NCBI RefSeq assembly: GCF_052057775.1
Contig: NZ_CP195121.1
Location: forward strand, 558,001-622,000
Length of the DNA: 64,000 nt
Source of the DNA: Methanococcoides sp052057775
GTDB taxonomy: Archaea; Halobacteriota; Methanosarcinia; Methanosarcinales; Methanosarcinaceae
Reading direction: 5' to 3'
This document shows positions 8,778-17,393 of this stretch, piece after piece. Both the position numbers and the translations under genes were made by a program. How positions within the stretch are numbered: the stretch's first letter is position 1; each line of letters starts with the position of its first letter. The notes under the pieces are model-generated. The model saw only the letters and a list, made by a program, of their open reading frames with translations, was not told the DNA's origin and made no database searches.

Positions 8778-9787
8778 TCCACATCGACGGTTCCTACGGT
8801 GAAGGCGGCGGCCAGATATTAAGGACGTCAGTAGCGCTCTCGGCAGTAACAGGAGAAGCTGTAACCATCAACAATATACGCAGCAACCGCCCAAAACCCG
8901 GCCTTTCGGCGCAGCACGTAAAAGCAATAGAAACGGCAGCCCTCATCTGTGATGCCACCGTGGAAGGAATTGGGATCGGGTCTACAGCCATAACTTTTTC
9001 TCCACAGGAAATGAAGGGGGGTTGCTATAATATTGATATCGGGACAGCCGGAAGCATAGCACTCCTCCTTCAATGCATAATGCCTGCTGCTGCATATTCT
9101 GATAGTGATATCGAGCTGAGGATCACCGGAGGTACAGACGTTTCATGGTCTCCAAGCATTGACTACCTTAATAATGTAACACTCAGAGCACTTTCAAAGA
9201 TGGGGTACAGGTGTAACATAGATACACGAAAAAGAGGTTATTATCCCCGTGGTGGGGGAGTTGTCCATGCAACCATCTATCCATCGGAAATGAGATCATG
9301 CGACTTCTCAGAAGAAGATATGAATTCAGAAGAAGGTGGAAAAGTGACTGGAATATCACATTCTTCCAACCTCCCGGAGCATGTTGCACAGCGTCAGGCA
9401 GATTCTGCAAGGGATCTGATCCAAAAGGCCGGATATGAATGCGAGATAGACACTGAATGTTCCGAATATCCCTCCACAGGAAGCGGAATAACATTATACT
9501 GCGGAATGAAGGGAGCGTATGTTCCGGGAAAAAGAGGATTGCCTGCTGAAAAGGTCGGTTCCCGGGTGGCTGCGGAACTTCTGGAAGAACTTTCAAGCAA
9601 CTCTTCTGTGGATGTTCATCTGGCAGACCAGCTGATACCCTACATGGGACTTACAAAAGGTGGTTCTTTCACAGTAAGGGAGATGTCATCCCATACAGCA
9701 ACGAACATTCACGTAACAGAACAATTCCTTGACGTTAAGTTCAGAACAGAAAAAAAAGAAGAAATGATGGAAATATCGGTGATATGA
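8774..9787 (+). CDS. rtcA: RNA 3'-terminal phosphate cyclase
   Basis: RtcA uses ATP to convert RNA 3'-phosphate ends to 2',3'-cyclic phosphate. The 337-residue length is typical. The N-terminus has the family signature DGSYGEGGGQILRTS. The C-terminal SSHTATNIHVTEQFL (about residues 310-324) contains the histidine that is adenylylated in this family. It overlaps the preceding flavoprotein gene by four bases and converges with kptA, whose end lies only ten bases away. Confidence 0.93.
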   Translation: MIHIDGSYGEGGGQILRTSVALSAVTGEAVTINNIRSNRPKPGLSAQHVKAIETAALICDATVEGIGIGSTAITFSPQEMKGGCYNIDIGTAGSIALLLQCIMPAAAYSDSDIELRITGGTDVSWSPSIDYLNNVTLRALSKMGYRCNIDTRKRGYYPRGGGVVHATIYPSEMRSCDFSEEDMNSEEGGKVTGISHSSNLPEHVAQRQADSARDLIQKAGYECEIDTECSEYPSTGSGITLYCGMKGAYVPGKRGLPAEKVGSRVAAELLEELSSNSSVDVHLADQLIPYMGLTKGGSFTVREMSSHTATNIHVTEQFLDVKFRTEKKEEMMEISVI

Positions 9788-9797
9788 GCAAATATGC

Positions 9798-10448
9798 TCA
9801 TTCATCGTCTTCCAGGATGGTCAGATACTCAGGAGGTACGGATTCGGCCAGGACGATGTCACTATTAACGGCCATGAACCCTATACCGTCATTTTGTGCC
9901 TCATCCGCGTCTATTTCCAGTACTACCGGATTCTCTGTGTGAACAGATGCTGATTCCGTGGCCTTTCCCGGACTGGTGCTAAGATGTACATATGTCTGCC
10001 TGAGAGGAGAAATACCAGCATCAAGAAGCATATCGACCTCTTCCTGGCTGACACCATAATAAAGGTAAGGCAACTCATTTTCAGGATAATCCAGTTCCAC
10101 ATCCACGGAATGACCATATCTTGCCCTTATTCTGGAACCTGATATCTCATACCTGTTCTTTACATCGGATTCCACAAGTGAGACCAGGCGCTCCCTGCTT
10201 GCCCACCTGTAGCGGCGTTCCATGATATCACAAAGCAGGTCCATGTTAACCCAGCCCTGTTTATCCATTGTAAGACCAACATCATCCGGAAAATGTCTCA
10301 AGGCACCTGAAACGAACCTGCCAAGGCGTTCTTCACGTTCGTCATCCAGTACATACCTGCCACTCTTGCCACACTCAGGACAAACTTCGCCTCTGAAGTA
10401 TCCATGCTCTTTACATTTTCGAATCATGCTATCTAATTGCAAATGCAT
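9798..10448 (-). CDS. kptA: RNA 2'-phosphotransferase (Tpt1/KptA family)
   Basis: This 216-residue protein transfers an RNA 2'-phosphate to NAD in family members. It begins with a zinc-ribbon segment (CKEHGYFRGEVCPECG). The core follows: FVSGALRHFPDDVGLTMD, then GWVNMDLL, RARYGHSVDVEL, and the NAD-binding region QTYVHLST. The RxxxGHS and YVHLS motifs are intact, but the usual LYHGT box reads LYYGVS, so its His is replaced by Tyr. The start could be ATG 10448 or the in-frame ATG at 10427; neither has a strong ribosome site. It converges with rtcA. Confidence 0.85.
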   Translation of the reverse strand: MHLQLDSMIRKCKEHGYFRGEVCPECGKSGRYVLDDEREERLGRFVSGALRHFPDDVGLTMDKQGWVNMDLLCDIMERRYRWASRERLVSLVESDVKNRYEISGSRIRARYGHSVDVELDYPENELPYLYYGVSQEEVDMLLDAGISPLRQTYVHLSTSPGKATESASVHTENPVVLEIDADEAQNDGIGFMAVNSDIVLAESVPPEYLTILEDDE

Positions 10449-10597
10449 TTAATAGTTAATATAACTTTATCCACAACTTCCTTCACAGGAAGCTGTCTAT
10501 TAAAGTAGCATCTCGCGCAACTTCAGGATATTTTCGAAAAAGGTCTTTCGTTAGGATTATATCATATCGGACTAAACTTAATCGGGTTCACACTACT

Positions 10598-10611
10598 AAG
10601 ACTTAAAAAGG
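10598..10611 (+). promoter_or_regulatory. TATA-like element upstream of RPA
   Basis: An AT-rich segment centred on CTTAAAAAGG lies about 75 bases before the RPA start, the only plus-strand TATA candidate in this gap. The long leader is unproven. Confidence 0.35.
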
Positions 10612-10684
10612 CAAATTGCCTTGAAATCCTATGTTTTAAACGATCCTGCGGACATGTTCCGCATCACATTAACAGGTGTCATCA

Positions 10685-11809
10685 ATGGACGAGATAACTG
10701 AGATCTACAATAAGCTTGGAGGCATTATCAGCGAAGATGATTTTCGAAAAAAGGTAGAAGAAAAGGTCGAGCAGATGAGCGGCCTTTGTGATACCAGGAC
10801 AGCGGCAATGCTTGTTGCCCACGACCTTGGTGTAACCGATACCGCAAAAGAGATCATCAAAATAAAGGACATAACACCCGAGATAGGGAATGTCAACTTC
10901 GTTGCAAAGGTTGTCTCGGTATTTGGCGTACGCGAGTTCAACAGGAATGATGGTACCATCGGAAGAGTAGGCAATCTCATGGTGGCTGATGAGACCGGCT
11001 CTATAAGACTGACGCTCTGGGATGACCGCGCTGACCTGCTCAAAGACAAAAAAATAGAGGTAGGGGACTGCATGGAGATCAGCGGTTATGCAAAGGACGG
11101 ATATTCCGGTACTGAGATCAATATCGGAAGATATGGTGTTATCAACAGGACCGACCAGGAGATCGAGGTCAGGCTGGACTCACAAAAGATATCCGATATC
11201 AGGGACGGAATGGGAGACATCAACGTTTCCGGAAAGTTGCTGGACATATCCGATGTCAGGACATTCCAGAAGAAGGACGGTGGACAGGGACGTGTCGGTA
11301 ACATCCTCATTGGTGATGAGACCGGAAAGATACGTGTGACATTATGGGATGAGAAGGTCGATTCCACAAAGGAACTGAACCTTAATGACACCATCGAGAT
11401 CATAAACGGATATGCAAGGATGAATAACTTCAGCCAGCAGGTCGAGATCCAGATCGGAAACAACAGCGTCCTCAGGAAAACAAATGCAGAGGTCGAGTAC
11501 AGGGAAAATTTCACACCAATAGCCGATATAATACCTGGGGAATCCTATTCGATAGAAGGTGAAGTATCCGGTCTTGGAGAACTGAGGGAATTTGACAGGG
11601 ATGACGGGACCACAAATATGGTGTCAAACATCTACGTATCCGATGATACAGGAAGGATCCGCATCGCATTGTGGGGAGATCATGCACTTCTCGTGGACGA
11701 ACTTGATATCGATACTCACATCCAGGTCATTGATGCATATTCAAAATCAGGCTTTAACGATGAGACAGAACTGAGTGCCGGAAACCGCACAAGGATCAAT
11801 ATATTGTGA
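10685..11809 (+). CDS. Replication protein A, three OB-folds (ssDNA-binding)
   Basis: Three OB-fold repeats are evident, each with a [KR]xFxxxDG...GRVxNxxxxDETGxIRxTLWD-like pattern: about residues 65-140, 175-250 and 280-355. This is the multi-OB RPA type used by Methanosarcinales for single-strand binding in replication and repair. The known Methanosarcina RPA1 has four OB folds, so this 374-residue version has one fewer, and no zinc finger is seen. ATG 10685 is preferred because AGGTG sits six bases upstream; the in-frame GTG at 10676 overlaps that ribosome site. The gene precedes the CBS-domain array on the same strand. Confidence 0.88.
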   Translation: MDEITEIYNKLGGIISEDDFRKKVEEKVEQMSGLCDTRTAAMLVAHDLGVTDTAKEIIKIKDITPEIGNVNFVAKVVSVFGVREFNRNDGTIGRVGNLMVADETGSIRLTLWDDRADLLKDKKIEVGDCMEISGYAKDGYSGTEINIGRYGVINRTDQEIEVRLDSQKISDIRDGMGDINVSGKLLDISDVRTFQKKDGGQGRVGNILIGDETGKIRVTLWDEKVDSTKELNLNDTIEIINGYARMNNFSQQVEIQIGNNSVLRKTNAEVEYRENFTPIADIIPGESYSIEGEVSGLGELREFDRDDGTTNMVSNIYVSDDTGRIRIALWGDHALLVDELDIDTHIQVIDAYSKSGFNDETELSAGNRTRINIL

Positions 11810-11818
11810 CCACAATCA

Positions 11819-11829
11819 CCTATATATGC
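11819..11829 (+). promoter_or_regulatory. TATA box of the CBS-domain operon
   Basis: CCTATATATGC begins nine bases after the RPA stop. It predicts a start near 11850, giving a leader of about 45 nt that ends with a strong GGAGGGTGAT ribosome site (11881-11890) before the first CBS gene. Confidence 0.55.
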
Positions 11830-11895
11830 TATTAAGTCAGATTATTCTTTGTGTAGTGTGGGAACACAAGCAATAGCATAGGAGGGTGATATCGT

Positions 11896-12504
11896 ATGGT
11901 CATTGGGACCAAATGGGATGTCGAGGCTGAGGGAACAGCAAACCAGTTCCTGAACGATATCGTCGTGCGCGAGATCATGACGAAGGACGTTTTTATCCTT
12001 GACATCACCAGTACAGCACTTGAAGCTGCTCAGACAATGAACGATCAGAACATTGGCAGCCTTATTGTCTCAAAAGATGGCAACCCCATAGGTATTATAA
12101 CTGAAAGGGATCTCGTTCACAAGGTCATGGCAAATGATGTCAAACCCAGCACCATGCTTGCTGAAGAGATAATGTCATCTCCCATAATAACAGTAAAATC
12201 ATCTACAGATGTTATCGAAGCATCTAAGATGATGGTCAAATCCGGAATCCGTAGACTTGCAATTACCGATGATGACAAGATCACCGGAATTGTAACGGAC
12301 CGGGATATCCTTACAGTTGCCCCTGGTCTTAACACTATTCTTGAAGACCTGATAGAGATGAACCGGGAGCCGGATATTCCTGAAACCACGGAATTCGAAA
12401 GGGGGATCTGCCAGAGATGTGATTCATACGTTGATAGCCTTAGCTCTGTTAACGGTCTTATGTTATGTGAAGACTGTAAGGAAGATGAAGGCTACTACGA
12501 CTGA
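11896..12504 (+). CDS. CBS-domain pair protein with C-terminal zinc ribbon
   Basis: This 202-residue protein is the first of five consecutive CBS genes. Two CBS motifs are seen: IMTKDVFILDITS...GIITERDLV (about 25-80) and IMSSPIITVKSST...GIVTDRDIL (about 90-145). A C-terminal CxxC...CxxC module follows (CQRCDSY, then LCEDCKED). CBS pairs (Bateman modules) bind adenosine nucleotides and regulate partners. The zinc ribbon suggests nucleic-acid or protein contact. No enzymatic domain is attached. The GGAGG ribosome site is strong. Confidence 0.85.
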   Translation: MVIGTKWDVEAEGTANQFLNDIVVREIMTKDVFILDITSTALEAAQTMNDQNIGSLIVSKDGNPIGIITERDLVHKVMANDVKPSTMLAEEIMSSPIITVKSSTDVIEASKMMVKSGIRRLAITDDDKITGIVTDRDILTVAPGLNTILEDLIEMNREPDIPETTEFERGICQRCDSYVDSLSSVNGLMLCEDCKEDEGYYD

Positions 12505-12541
12505 AACACTTCTTTGAAAGATTATATGAACGGGGGTTCGT

Positions 12542-13339
12542 ATGAAAGTCAGTGAAATCATGTCAAAAGATGCCGTATGCATAAATGAGCATGACAGCAT
12601 CACCCATGCACGTCAATTGATGAGAGACCACTACCTCAGGGGACTGCCAGTACTGAATGAGGAAGAAAAGGTCATTGGTATACTGAAGGACCAGGATGTT
12701 CTCAATATAAAGGCCACAAAATCCAACGTTACGGTTGAAGGCTATATCCATGAATGCCCGCTGATTACACCGGAGACGGATATTGCTGATGCTGCAGAGT
12801 ACCTTCTCGGTTCAGAGATAGGACGCTGCCCTGTTGCTATCTCCAATGAGGACAGGGGGCTGGCAGGTATCCTTAGCAATTCTGACATACTTGCAAACAT
12901 TGCAGGAGACAGGAAACTGGAAGGAACTGTGGCTCAGATCATGACAACAGATGTCATCACCTGTAAACCGCATGACAATCTCACAAAGATCTGGTCTGTT
13001 CTTCTCGAATCTAACTTTTCAGGTCTGCCTGTGGTCTCTGAAAAGGGTGAGCCAATTGGAATGGTCACAAGGATGGACGTTATACGCTCCGGATTTATCA
13101 GGACATCCATGAGTGACAACCATGCCACCCAGCCTAAGGATACAACAGTAGTTGAAAAGATAATATCAACACCTGTCTATTCGGTTTCCCCTGACACACC
13201 GATAAAGGACTGTCTCAAGAAAATGCTCCACTACGATGTTGGCAGGATTACGGTTGTCGATAAAAACAGGATTGCAGGCATCGTGGACCGCACAGATCTT
13301 ATGCGGACATTTGTAACGGGGATCGATCCTGCTCAATAA
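12542..13339 (+). CDS. Four-CBS-domain protein (second of array)
   Basis: This 265-residue protein is made almost entirely of four CBS repeats: MKVSEIMSKDAV (1-55), YIHECPLITPETD (about 65-120), IMTTDVITCKPHDN (about 130-184) and IISTPVYSVSPDT (about 205-258). The second repeat is the most degenerate. Two Bateman modules could bind four ligands such as AMP, ATP or SAM. It follows the first CBS gene by 37 bases and is preceded by GGGGGT. No effector domain is present, so it probably acts through a partner. The partner is unknown. Confidence 0.85.
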   Translation: MKVSEIMSKDAVCINEHDSITHARQLMRDHYLRGLPVLNEEEKVIGILKDQDVLNIKATKSNVTVEGYIHECPLITPETDIADAAEYLLGSEIGRCPVAISNEDRGLAGILSNSDILANIAGDRKLEGTVAQIMTTDVITCKPHDNLTKIWSVLLESNFSGLPVVSEKGEPIGMVTRMDVIRSGFIRTSMSDNHATQPKDTTVVEKIISTPVYSVSPDTPIKDCLKKMLHYDVGRITVVDKNRIAGIVDRTDLMRTFVTGIDPAQ

Positions 13340-13485
13340 GGGAGGTCTAACACCCAAAGCTCATGACGAATTAAAATGCAGGCCTTAGATCACAGGCTCA
13401 AAGATATTTTCGGGTAATCAAAGATCACTCCGAATTCGTACTGCCATCCAAACATCACTAGAAGAACAAACAAATGGAGGATTAA

Positions 13486-14442
13486 ATGAAGCTTGAAACA
13501 CACAGCCCTACGAAAAGCAAGGTTCAGAAAAAGGACCCTGCTATGATCTCTACTTCCGGTACAATGGATCGTGGGGCTTTTGATTTTCATACAAGGATCT
13601 CAGAGCATGAAGGGGATATCATGTCGGTGGCCACCAGGGATGTTATTACGATACCACCCACGACAAGGATCATCGATGCCATAAAGACGATGACAAAGAA
13701 GAACTTCAGGCATATTCCCATTACTGATGCGGGTACGAACAGGATCGAAGGTATCGTTTCATCTTTCGATGTCATCGATTTCCTGGGAGGAGGAGACAAG
13801 AACAGGCTAATCGAGAACAGGTATCATGGAAACCTTCTCTCAGCCATCAACGCAAATGTAAGCACGATAATGCAGCACAGGGTAGTATCGATACCCAGTG
13901 ATGGCAATATAAAGGAAGCATTTGACCTTATGCTTAAGAACAACATCGGAAGCCTTCCGATTGTGGACAGTACGAACAATGTACGTGCCATTTGCACAGA
14001 GAAGGACTTTCTGAAATTTACAGCAGGTATAGTGACGAACAAGACCGTTGCTGACCACATGAGCAAAAGAGTAGAGAAAGCACCTGCAGAAATGACCATC
14101 TCTGATGCTGCAAAAGTGATGGTAAAGAACCATTTCCGCCGGCTTCCCGTGGTCAAAGGAGATATTCTCATAGGAGTCGTCAATGCTTCTGACATAATGG
14201 ACTTCCTGGGAAGTGGTGAGGCTTTCGAGAAACTGACAACCGGTAATATCCATGATATAATGGATGCTCCTATCAGTTCACTGATCGGAAAGGATGTTGT
14301 ATGGACAACATCGGATACTGATCTTGGGAAAGCAAGTGAGCTCATGATAAAGAATAGTATTGGTGCACTGCCTGTAATCGACAACGTGAAGCTGTGTGGT
14401 ATAATCACTGAAAGAGATGTACTACGAGCAATGGCTGAATGA
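13486..14442 (+). CDS. Four-CBS-domain protein (third of array)
   Basis: This 318-residue protein has a low-complexity N-terminal extension of about 40 residues and then four CBS repeats (IMSVATRDVITIPP, IMQHRVVSIPSD, HMSKRVEKAPAE, and a last one ending GIITERDVLRAM). Repeats one and three share an unusual FDVIDFLGGG / SDIMDFLGSG ending, so the gene looks like an internal duplication of a two-CBS unit. A 146-base gap separates it from the preceding gene and may hold its own promoter. GGAGG lies just upstream of the ATG. Confidence 0.85.
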   Translation: MKLETHSPTKSKVQKKDPAMISTSGTMDRGAFDFHTRISEHEGDIMSVATRDVITIPPTTRIIDAIKTMTKKNFRHIPITDAGTNRIEGIVSSFDVIDFLGGGDKNRLIENRYHGNLLSAINANVSTIMQHRVVSIPSDGNIKEAFDLMLKNNIGSLPIVDSTNNVRAICTEKDFLKFTAGIVTNKTVADHMSKRVEKAPAEMTISDAAKVMVKNHFRRLPVVKGDILIGVVNASDIMDFLGSGEAFEKLTTGNIHDIMDAPISSLIGKDVVWTTSDTDLGKASELMIKNSIGALPVIDNVKLCGIITERDVLRAMAE

Positions 14443-14485
14443 ATTAAGATCCACAAGGATAACAAAAGAACAAGGAGGATGAGAT

Positions 14486-15325
14486 ATGAAAGTATCAGAC
14501 ATTATGACATCACCTGTCCATGTAATGGGACCGGATGAACCTGTATCACATGCAAGGAACCTTATGCTCAAGCACAAGATCAGTACGGTCCTTGTAGTGG
14601 AAAACGACAGGATGGTGGGAATAGTAACCAAATCCGATCTGGGAAGACGCCTTGCACAGGCAGAACCTATGTGGAGAAGAAGGCCAATTGACAAGGTCCC
14701 TGTAAAGATGATAATGACCGAGGGCCCTGTCACGATCTATCCCGATGCATCTGTTTCCCAGGCAACGGCAATGATGATCGATAATGATATCAATAATATC
14801 CCTGTGGTAAACAGTGAAAGACTTCTTGGTATTATTACCAGAGTTGATATTGTTCGTCGCATGTCAGAACTTGCCAGTGATATAAAGGTTGGTGAAATAA
14901 TGACACCTGAACCTGTATTTGTGCACAGGCATCACACTGTCAATCACATTATCGATGAAATGGAAAGGAGCAAGGTCAGCAAGCTTATTGTCACTGATGA
15001 TACCGGTGAGGCTGTGGGAATGATCACCACAAGGGAACTGGCACTGCATGTGCTTGCAGACAATGAGGGCGAACTTCCATCAAAGAACATAAAGATGGCA
15101 AGAAAACCAAGATCCGGAGGTGAAAAAGTATACAGGTATGTAAAAGACGTTCCACTTGTTGCAGAGGATATAATGGTCAATGTACCTACAATACTTGATG
15201 TTTCTGCTCCGGTCACTGAAGCTGCAAAGGCGATGATAGAAAAGAATGTTACAGGCATCCCTGTTGCTGAGAACGACGAGATCGTTGGTATTGTCAGCAG
15301 GACAGACGTGATGAAAGCAGCCTGA
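14486..15325 (+). CDS. Four-CBS-domain protein (fourth of array)
   Basis: This 279-residue protein has four CBS repeats: MKVSDIMTSPVHV (1-58), IMTEGPVTIYPDA (about 75-128), IMTPEPVFVHRHH (about 136-190) and IMVNVPTILDVSA (about 222-279). A basic linker of about 25 residues (MARKPRSGG) separates the third and fourth. Between the first two repeats is a second basic patch (GRRLAQAEPMWRRRPID). The basic patches could contact nucleic acid; that is inference. An AAGGAGGATGA ribosome site precedes the start. Confidence 0.85.
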   Translation: MKVSDIMTSPVHVMGPDEPVSHARNLMLKHKISTVLVVENDRMVGIVTKSDLGRRLAQAEPMWRRRPIDKVPVKMIMTEGPVTIYPDASVSQATAMMIDNDINNIPVVNSERLLGIITRVDIVRRMSELASDIKVGEIMTPEPVFVHRHHTVNHIIDEMERSKVSKLIVTDDTGEAVGMITTRELALHVLADNEGELPSKNIKMARKPRSGGEKVYRYVKDVPLVAEDIMVNVPTILDVSAPVTEAAKAMIEKNVTGIPVAENDEIVGIVSRTDVMKAA

Positions 15326-15378
15326 TAAGGTATAGCAAGAAGTACAGATGAAGAAAATGAGTTAAAGAGGTGACAGAC

Positions 15379-16155
15379 ATGCAAGTAAAGGATATAATGG
15401 CACAACCAACATCAATTGACAAAGCAGATACTATCTCACATGCTCTTGATGTGATGGAAAAGAAAGGTACACGTCGCCTGTTGGTTACACATGACAATGA
15501 ACTTGTCGGCGTTCTCACAATGAGAGGTCTTTCCAAGGAACTTGGAACAAGAAAGAAAGGTGCAAAGCCTGCCTCTTCACTCCACGTTGCTACTGCCGTA
15601 TCAGACAACTACGTTAAGGTCCTGCCTGATATGGATGTTAGTGATGCGGTCGTGCTAATGGACAAGCGTGGCGGTGTTATCATTGTAAGCGACAATGAGA
15701 ACGTTCTTGGATGGGTCACACCAGCTGAACTGCTGGAAAATGTAATATTCGATGGTTATGCTGCGGAGGTTATGAACAGTAACCCGGTAGTCGTACATTC
15801 CGCAGACAGGGTAAGCCATGTCAGGCACCAGATGCTTGATGAGAATATAGGAAGGTTCCCGGTTATTGAGGATGGAAAACTTGTGGGTATCATCACAGAA
15901 AGGGATATTGCAAAATCAATGCGTGCCTTCAGGGACGTCGTCGAAGGAAGTAAGCAGGATTCCCGCATCAAGAACCTCATTGTAGAGGATATTATGACAA
16001 GGGGTGTCAAGACCGTACAGACCAATACACCAGTATCAGAAGTAAAGAAGACGATGCTTGAGGAGAACATTGGTGGTTTGCCCGTCGTGAACCTCGAAGG
16101 TGACCTTGTAGGGATCATTACAAGAAGAACGCTTGTGAACACCATTGCAAAATAA
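15379..16155 (+). CDS. Four-CBS-domain protein (fifth of array)
   Basis: This protein of about 258 residues has four CBS repeats: MQVKDIMAQPTSID, a degenerate second around NYVKVLPDMDVSDAV, a third VMNSNPVVVHSAD...GIITERDIA, and a fourth IMTRGVKTVQTNT...GIITRRTLV. ATG 15379 is preferred because GAGGTGA (15367-15373) lies five bases upstream; the in-frame GTG at 15370 is part of that site. The RNA ligase gene starts five bases after its stop, indicating co-transcription of the array with the ligase. Confidence 0.85.
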   Translation: MQVKDIMAQPTSIDKADTISHALDVMEKKGTRRLLVTHDNELVGVLTMRGLSKELGTRKKGAKPASSLHVATAVSDNYVKVLPDMDVSDAVVLMDKRGGVIIVSDNENVLGWVTPAELLENVIFDGYAAEVMNSNPVVVHSADRVSHVRHQMLDENIGRFPVIEDGKLVGIITERDIAKSMRAFRDVVEGSKQDSRIKNLIVEDIMTRGVKTVQTNTPVSEVKKTMLEENIGGLPVVNLEGDLVGIITRRTLVNTIAK

Positions 16156-16160
16156 GAAAT

Positions 16161-17336
16161 ATGCGAGCCGAAGATGCTGGTAAAGACATTGGACTGGACG
16201 TAGAAGGTGTGTCAGAGTACCTTGGCATACCTGTTTCCAGGCTCCGGAAGCTGCTGGATAAGCGTGAGCTCTTGCAGAACTGGGGAGAATACCAGCACCT
16301 TTTTCGTTTTGTAACCACTTTCTCCCAGATAGAAAGTGGAACTGTTATCTATCAAAAGAATGACTGTTTCGAACTGATCAAAGGATTCCCCAAGATACAG
16401 CGTGCAATGCTGCTGGAGCCTGCCATCAACACTCATTTTTCCGGTATCGATACGGTCTGTGTTGAAGAGAAGATGAATGGTTTCAATGTGCGAGCCATAA
16501 CTCTTGATGATAAAATAATCGCTATCACACGCGGTGGATATGTCTGCCCCTATTCCACGGAAAAGGCAGGGCAATTGCTTAATATTGACTTTTTTAATGA
16601 CCATCCGGAACTTGTCCTGCACGGAGAGATGGTCGGGCCCGACAACCCCTATGTACCCAAGAAGATCTATGATGATGTAGATTCCCTTGAATTCTATGTC
16701 TTCGATATGAGGTATAAGGGAAGTGGTGAACCCCTTCCGATATATGAAAGAAGAAAACTGGCAGAGGAATACGGTTTCACACAGGTCAGGCTCTTCGGGG
16801 AATTTACAAAAAGTGAAGCCCCTGAGAAGATACGTAACATTATAAGGGAGCTGGGGAAGATCGAACATGAAGGTATCGTTATCAAAGACCCGGACATGAA
16901 CATCCCGCCTGTAAAGTACACATGTTCACAGAGTAACTGTGCAGACCTGCGACATGCGTTCAGATTCTATAATGATGTAGGACGTGACTATCTTTTCTCA
17001 AGGGTTGTGAGAGAAGGTTACCAGGCCTATGAATGGGAAGAGAACGAAGAAGACCTTAAAAAGCGTTGTCTTCGGCTTGGGGAGAGCATCCTATATCCAA
17101 TGATCGATGCGATAAATGACATAGGCAAAGGCGAAAGGATAGCCGATGAAGTGCAGATAAGGGTCTCAAGCCTTGATACACTTTCCAGTTTCAAAGAGTA
17201 TCTGCAAAGACAGGGAATAGAAGCAATTTTCGAGGAACCTGAAGAGACAGGCGACGAATTCCTCATAAAGATAAGGAAGCTGAACAAGAGCACCAACGAC
17301 AAGACACTGTCCATGTTCAGGGGCGAACTCTGGTGA
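16161..17336 (+). CDS. Archaeal ATP-dependent RNA ligase (Rnl3/Pab1020 type)
   Basis: This 391-residue protein is a nucleotidyltransferase ligase. Motif I is VEEKMNGFNVRA with the adenylated lysine at Lys104. Motif III is seen in LEFYVFDMR and motif IV in HEGIVIKDP. A long C-terminal domain follows, as in the archaeal Pab1020 family, whose members circularise and join RNA. It starts five bases after the last CBS gene and has a weak ribosome site. The start lies at the junction, so translation may be coupled. It is not a DNA ligase by length or C-terminal layout. Confidence 0.87.
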   Translation: MRAEDAGKDIGLDVEGVSEYLGIPVSRLRKLLDKRELLQNWGEYQHLFRFVTTFSQIESGTVIYQKNDCFELIKGFPKIQRAMLLEPAINTHFSGIDTVCVEEKMNGFNVRAITLDDKIIAITRGGYVCPYSTEKAGQLLNIDFFNDHPELVLHGEMVGPDNPYVPKKIYDDVDSLEFYVFDMRYKGSGEPLPIYERRKLAEEYGFTQVRLFGEFTKSEAPEKIRNIIRELGKIEHEGIVIKDPDMNIPPVKYTCSQSNCADLRHAFRFYNDVGRDYLFSRVVREGYQAYEWEENEEDLKKRCLRLGESILYPMIDAINDIGKGERIADEVQIRVSSLDTLSSFKEYLQRQGIEAIFEEPEETGDEFLIKIRKLNKSTNDKTLSMFRGELW

Positions 17337-17393
17337 TCCCAAAAAAGCATATATGACAATAGGTATTTGTGTACACTAAAAGTGTGATCATAT

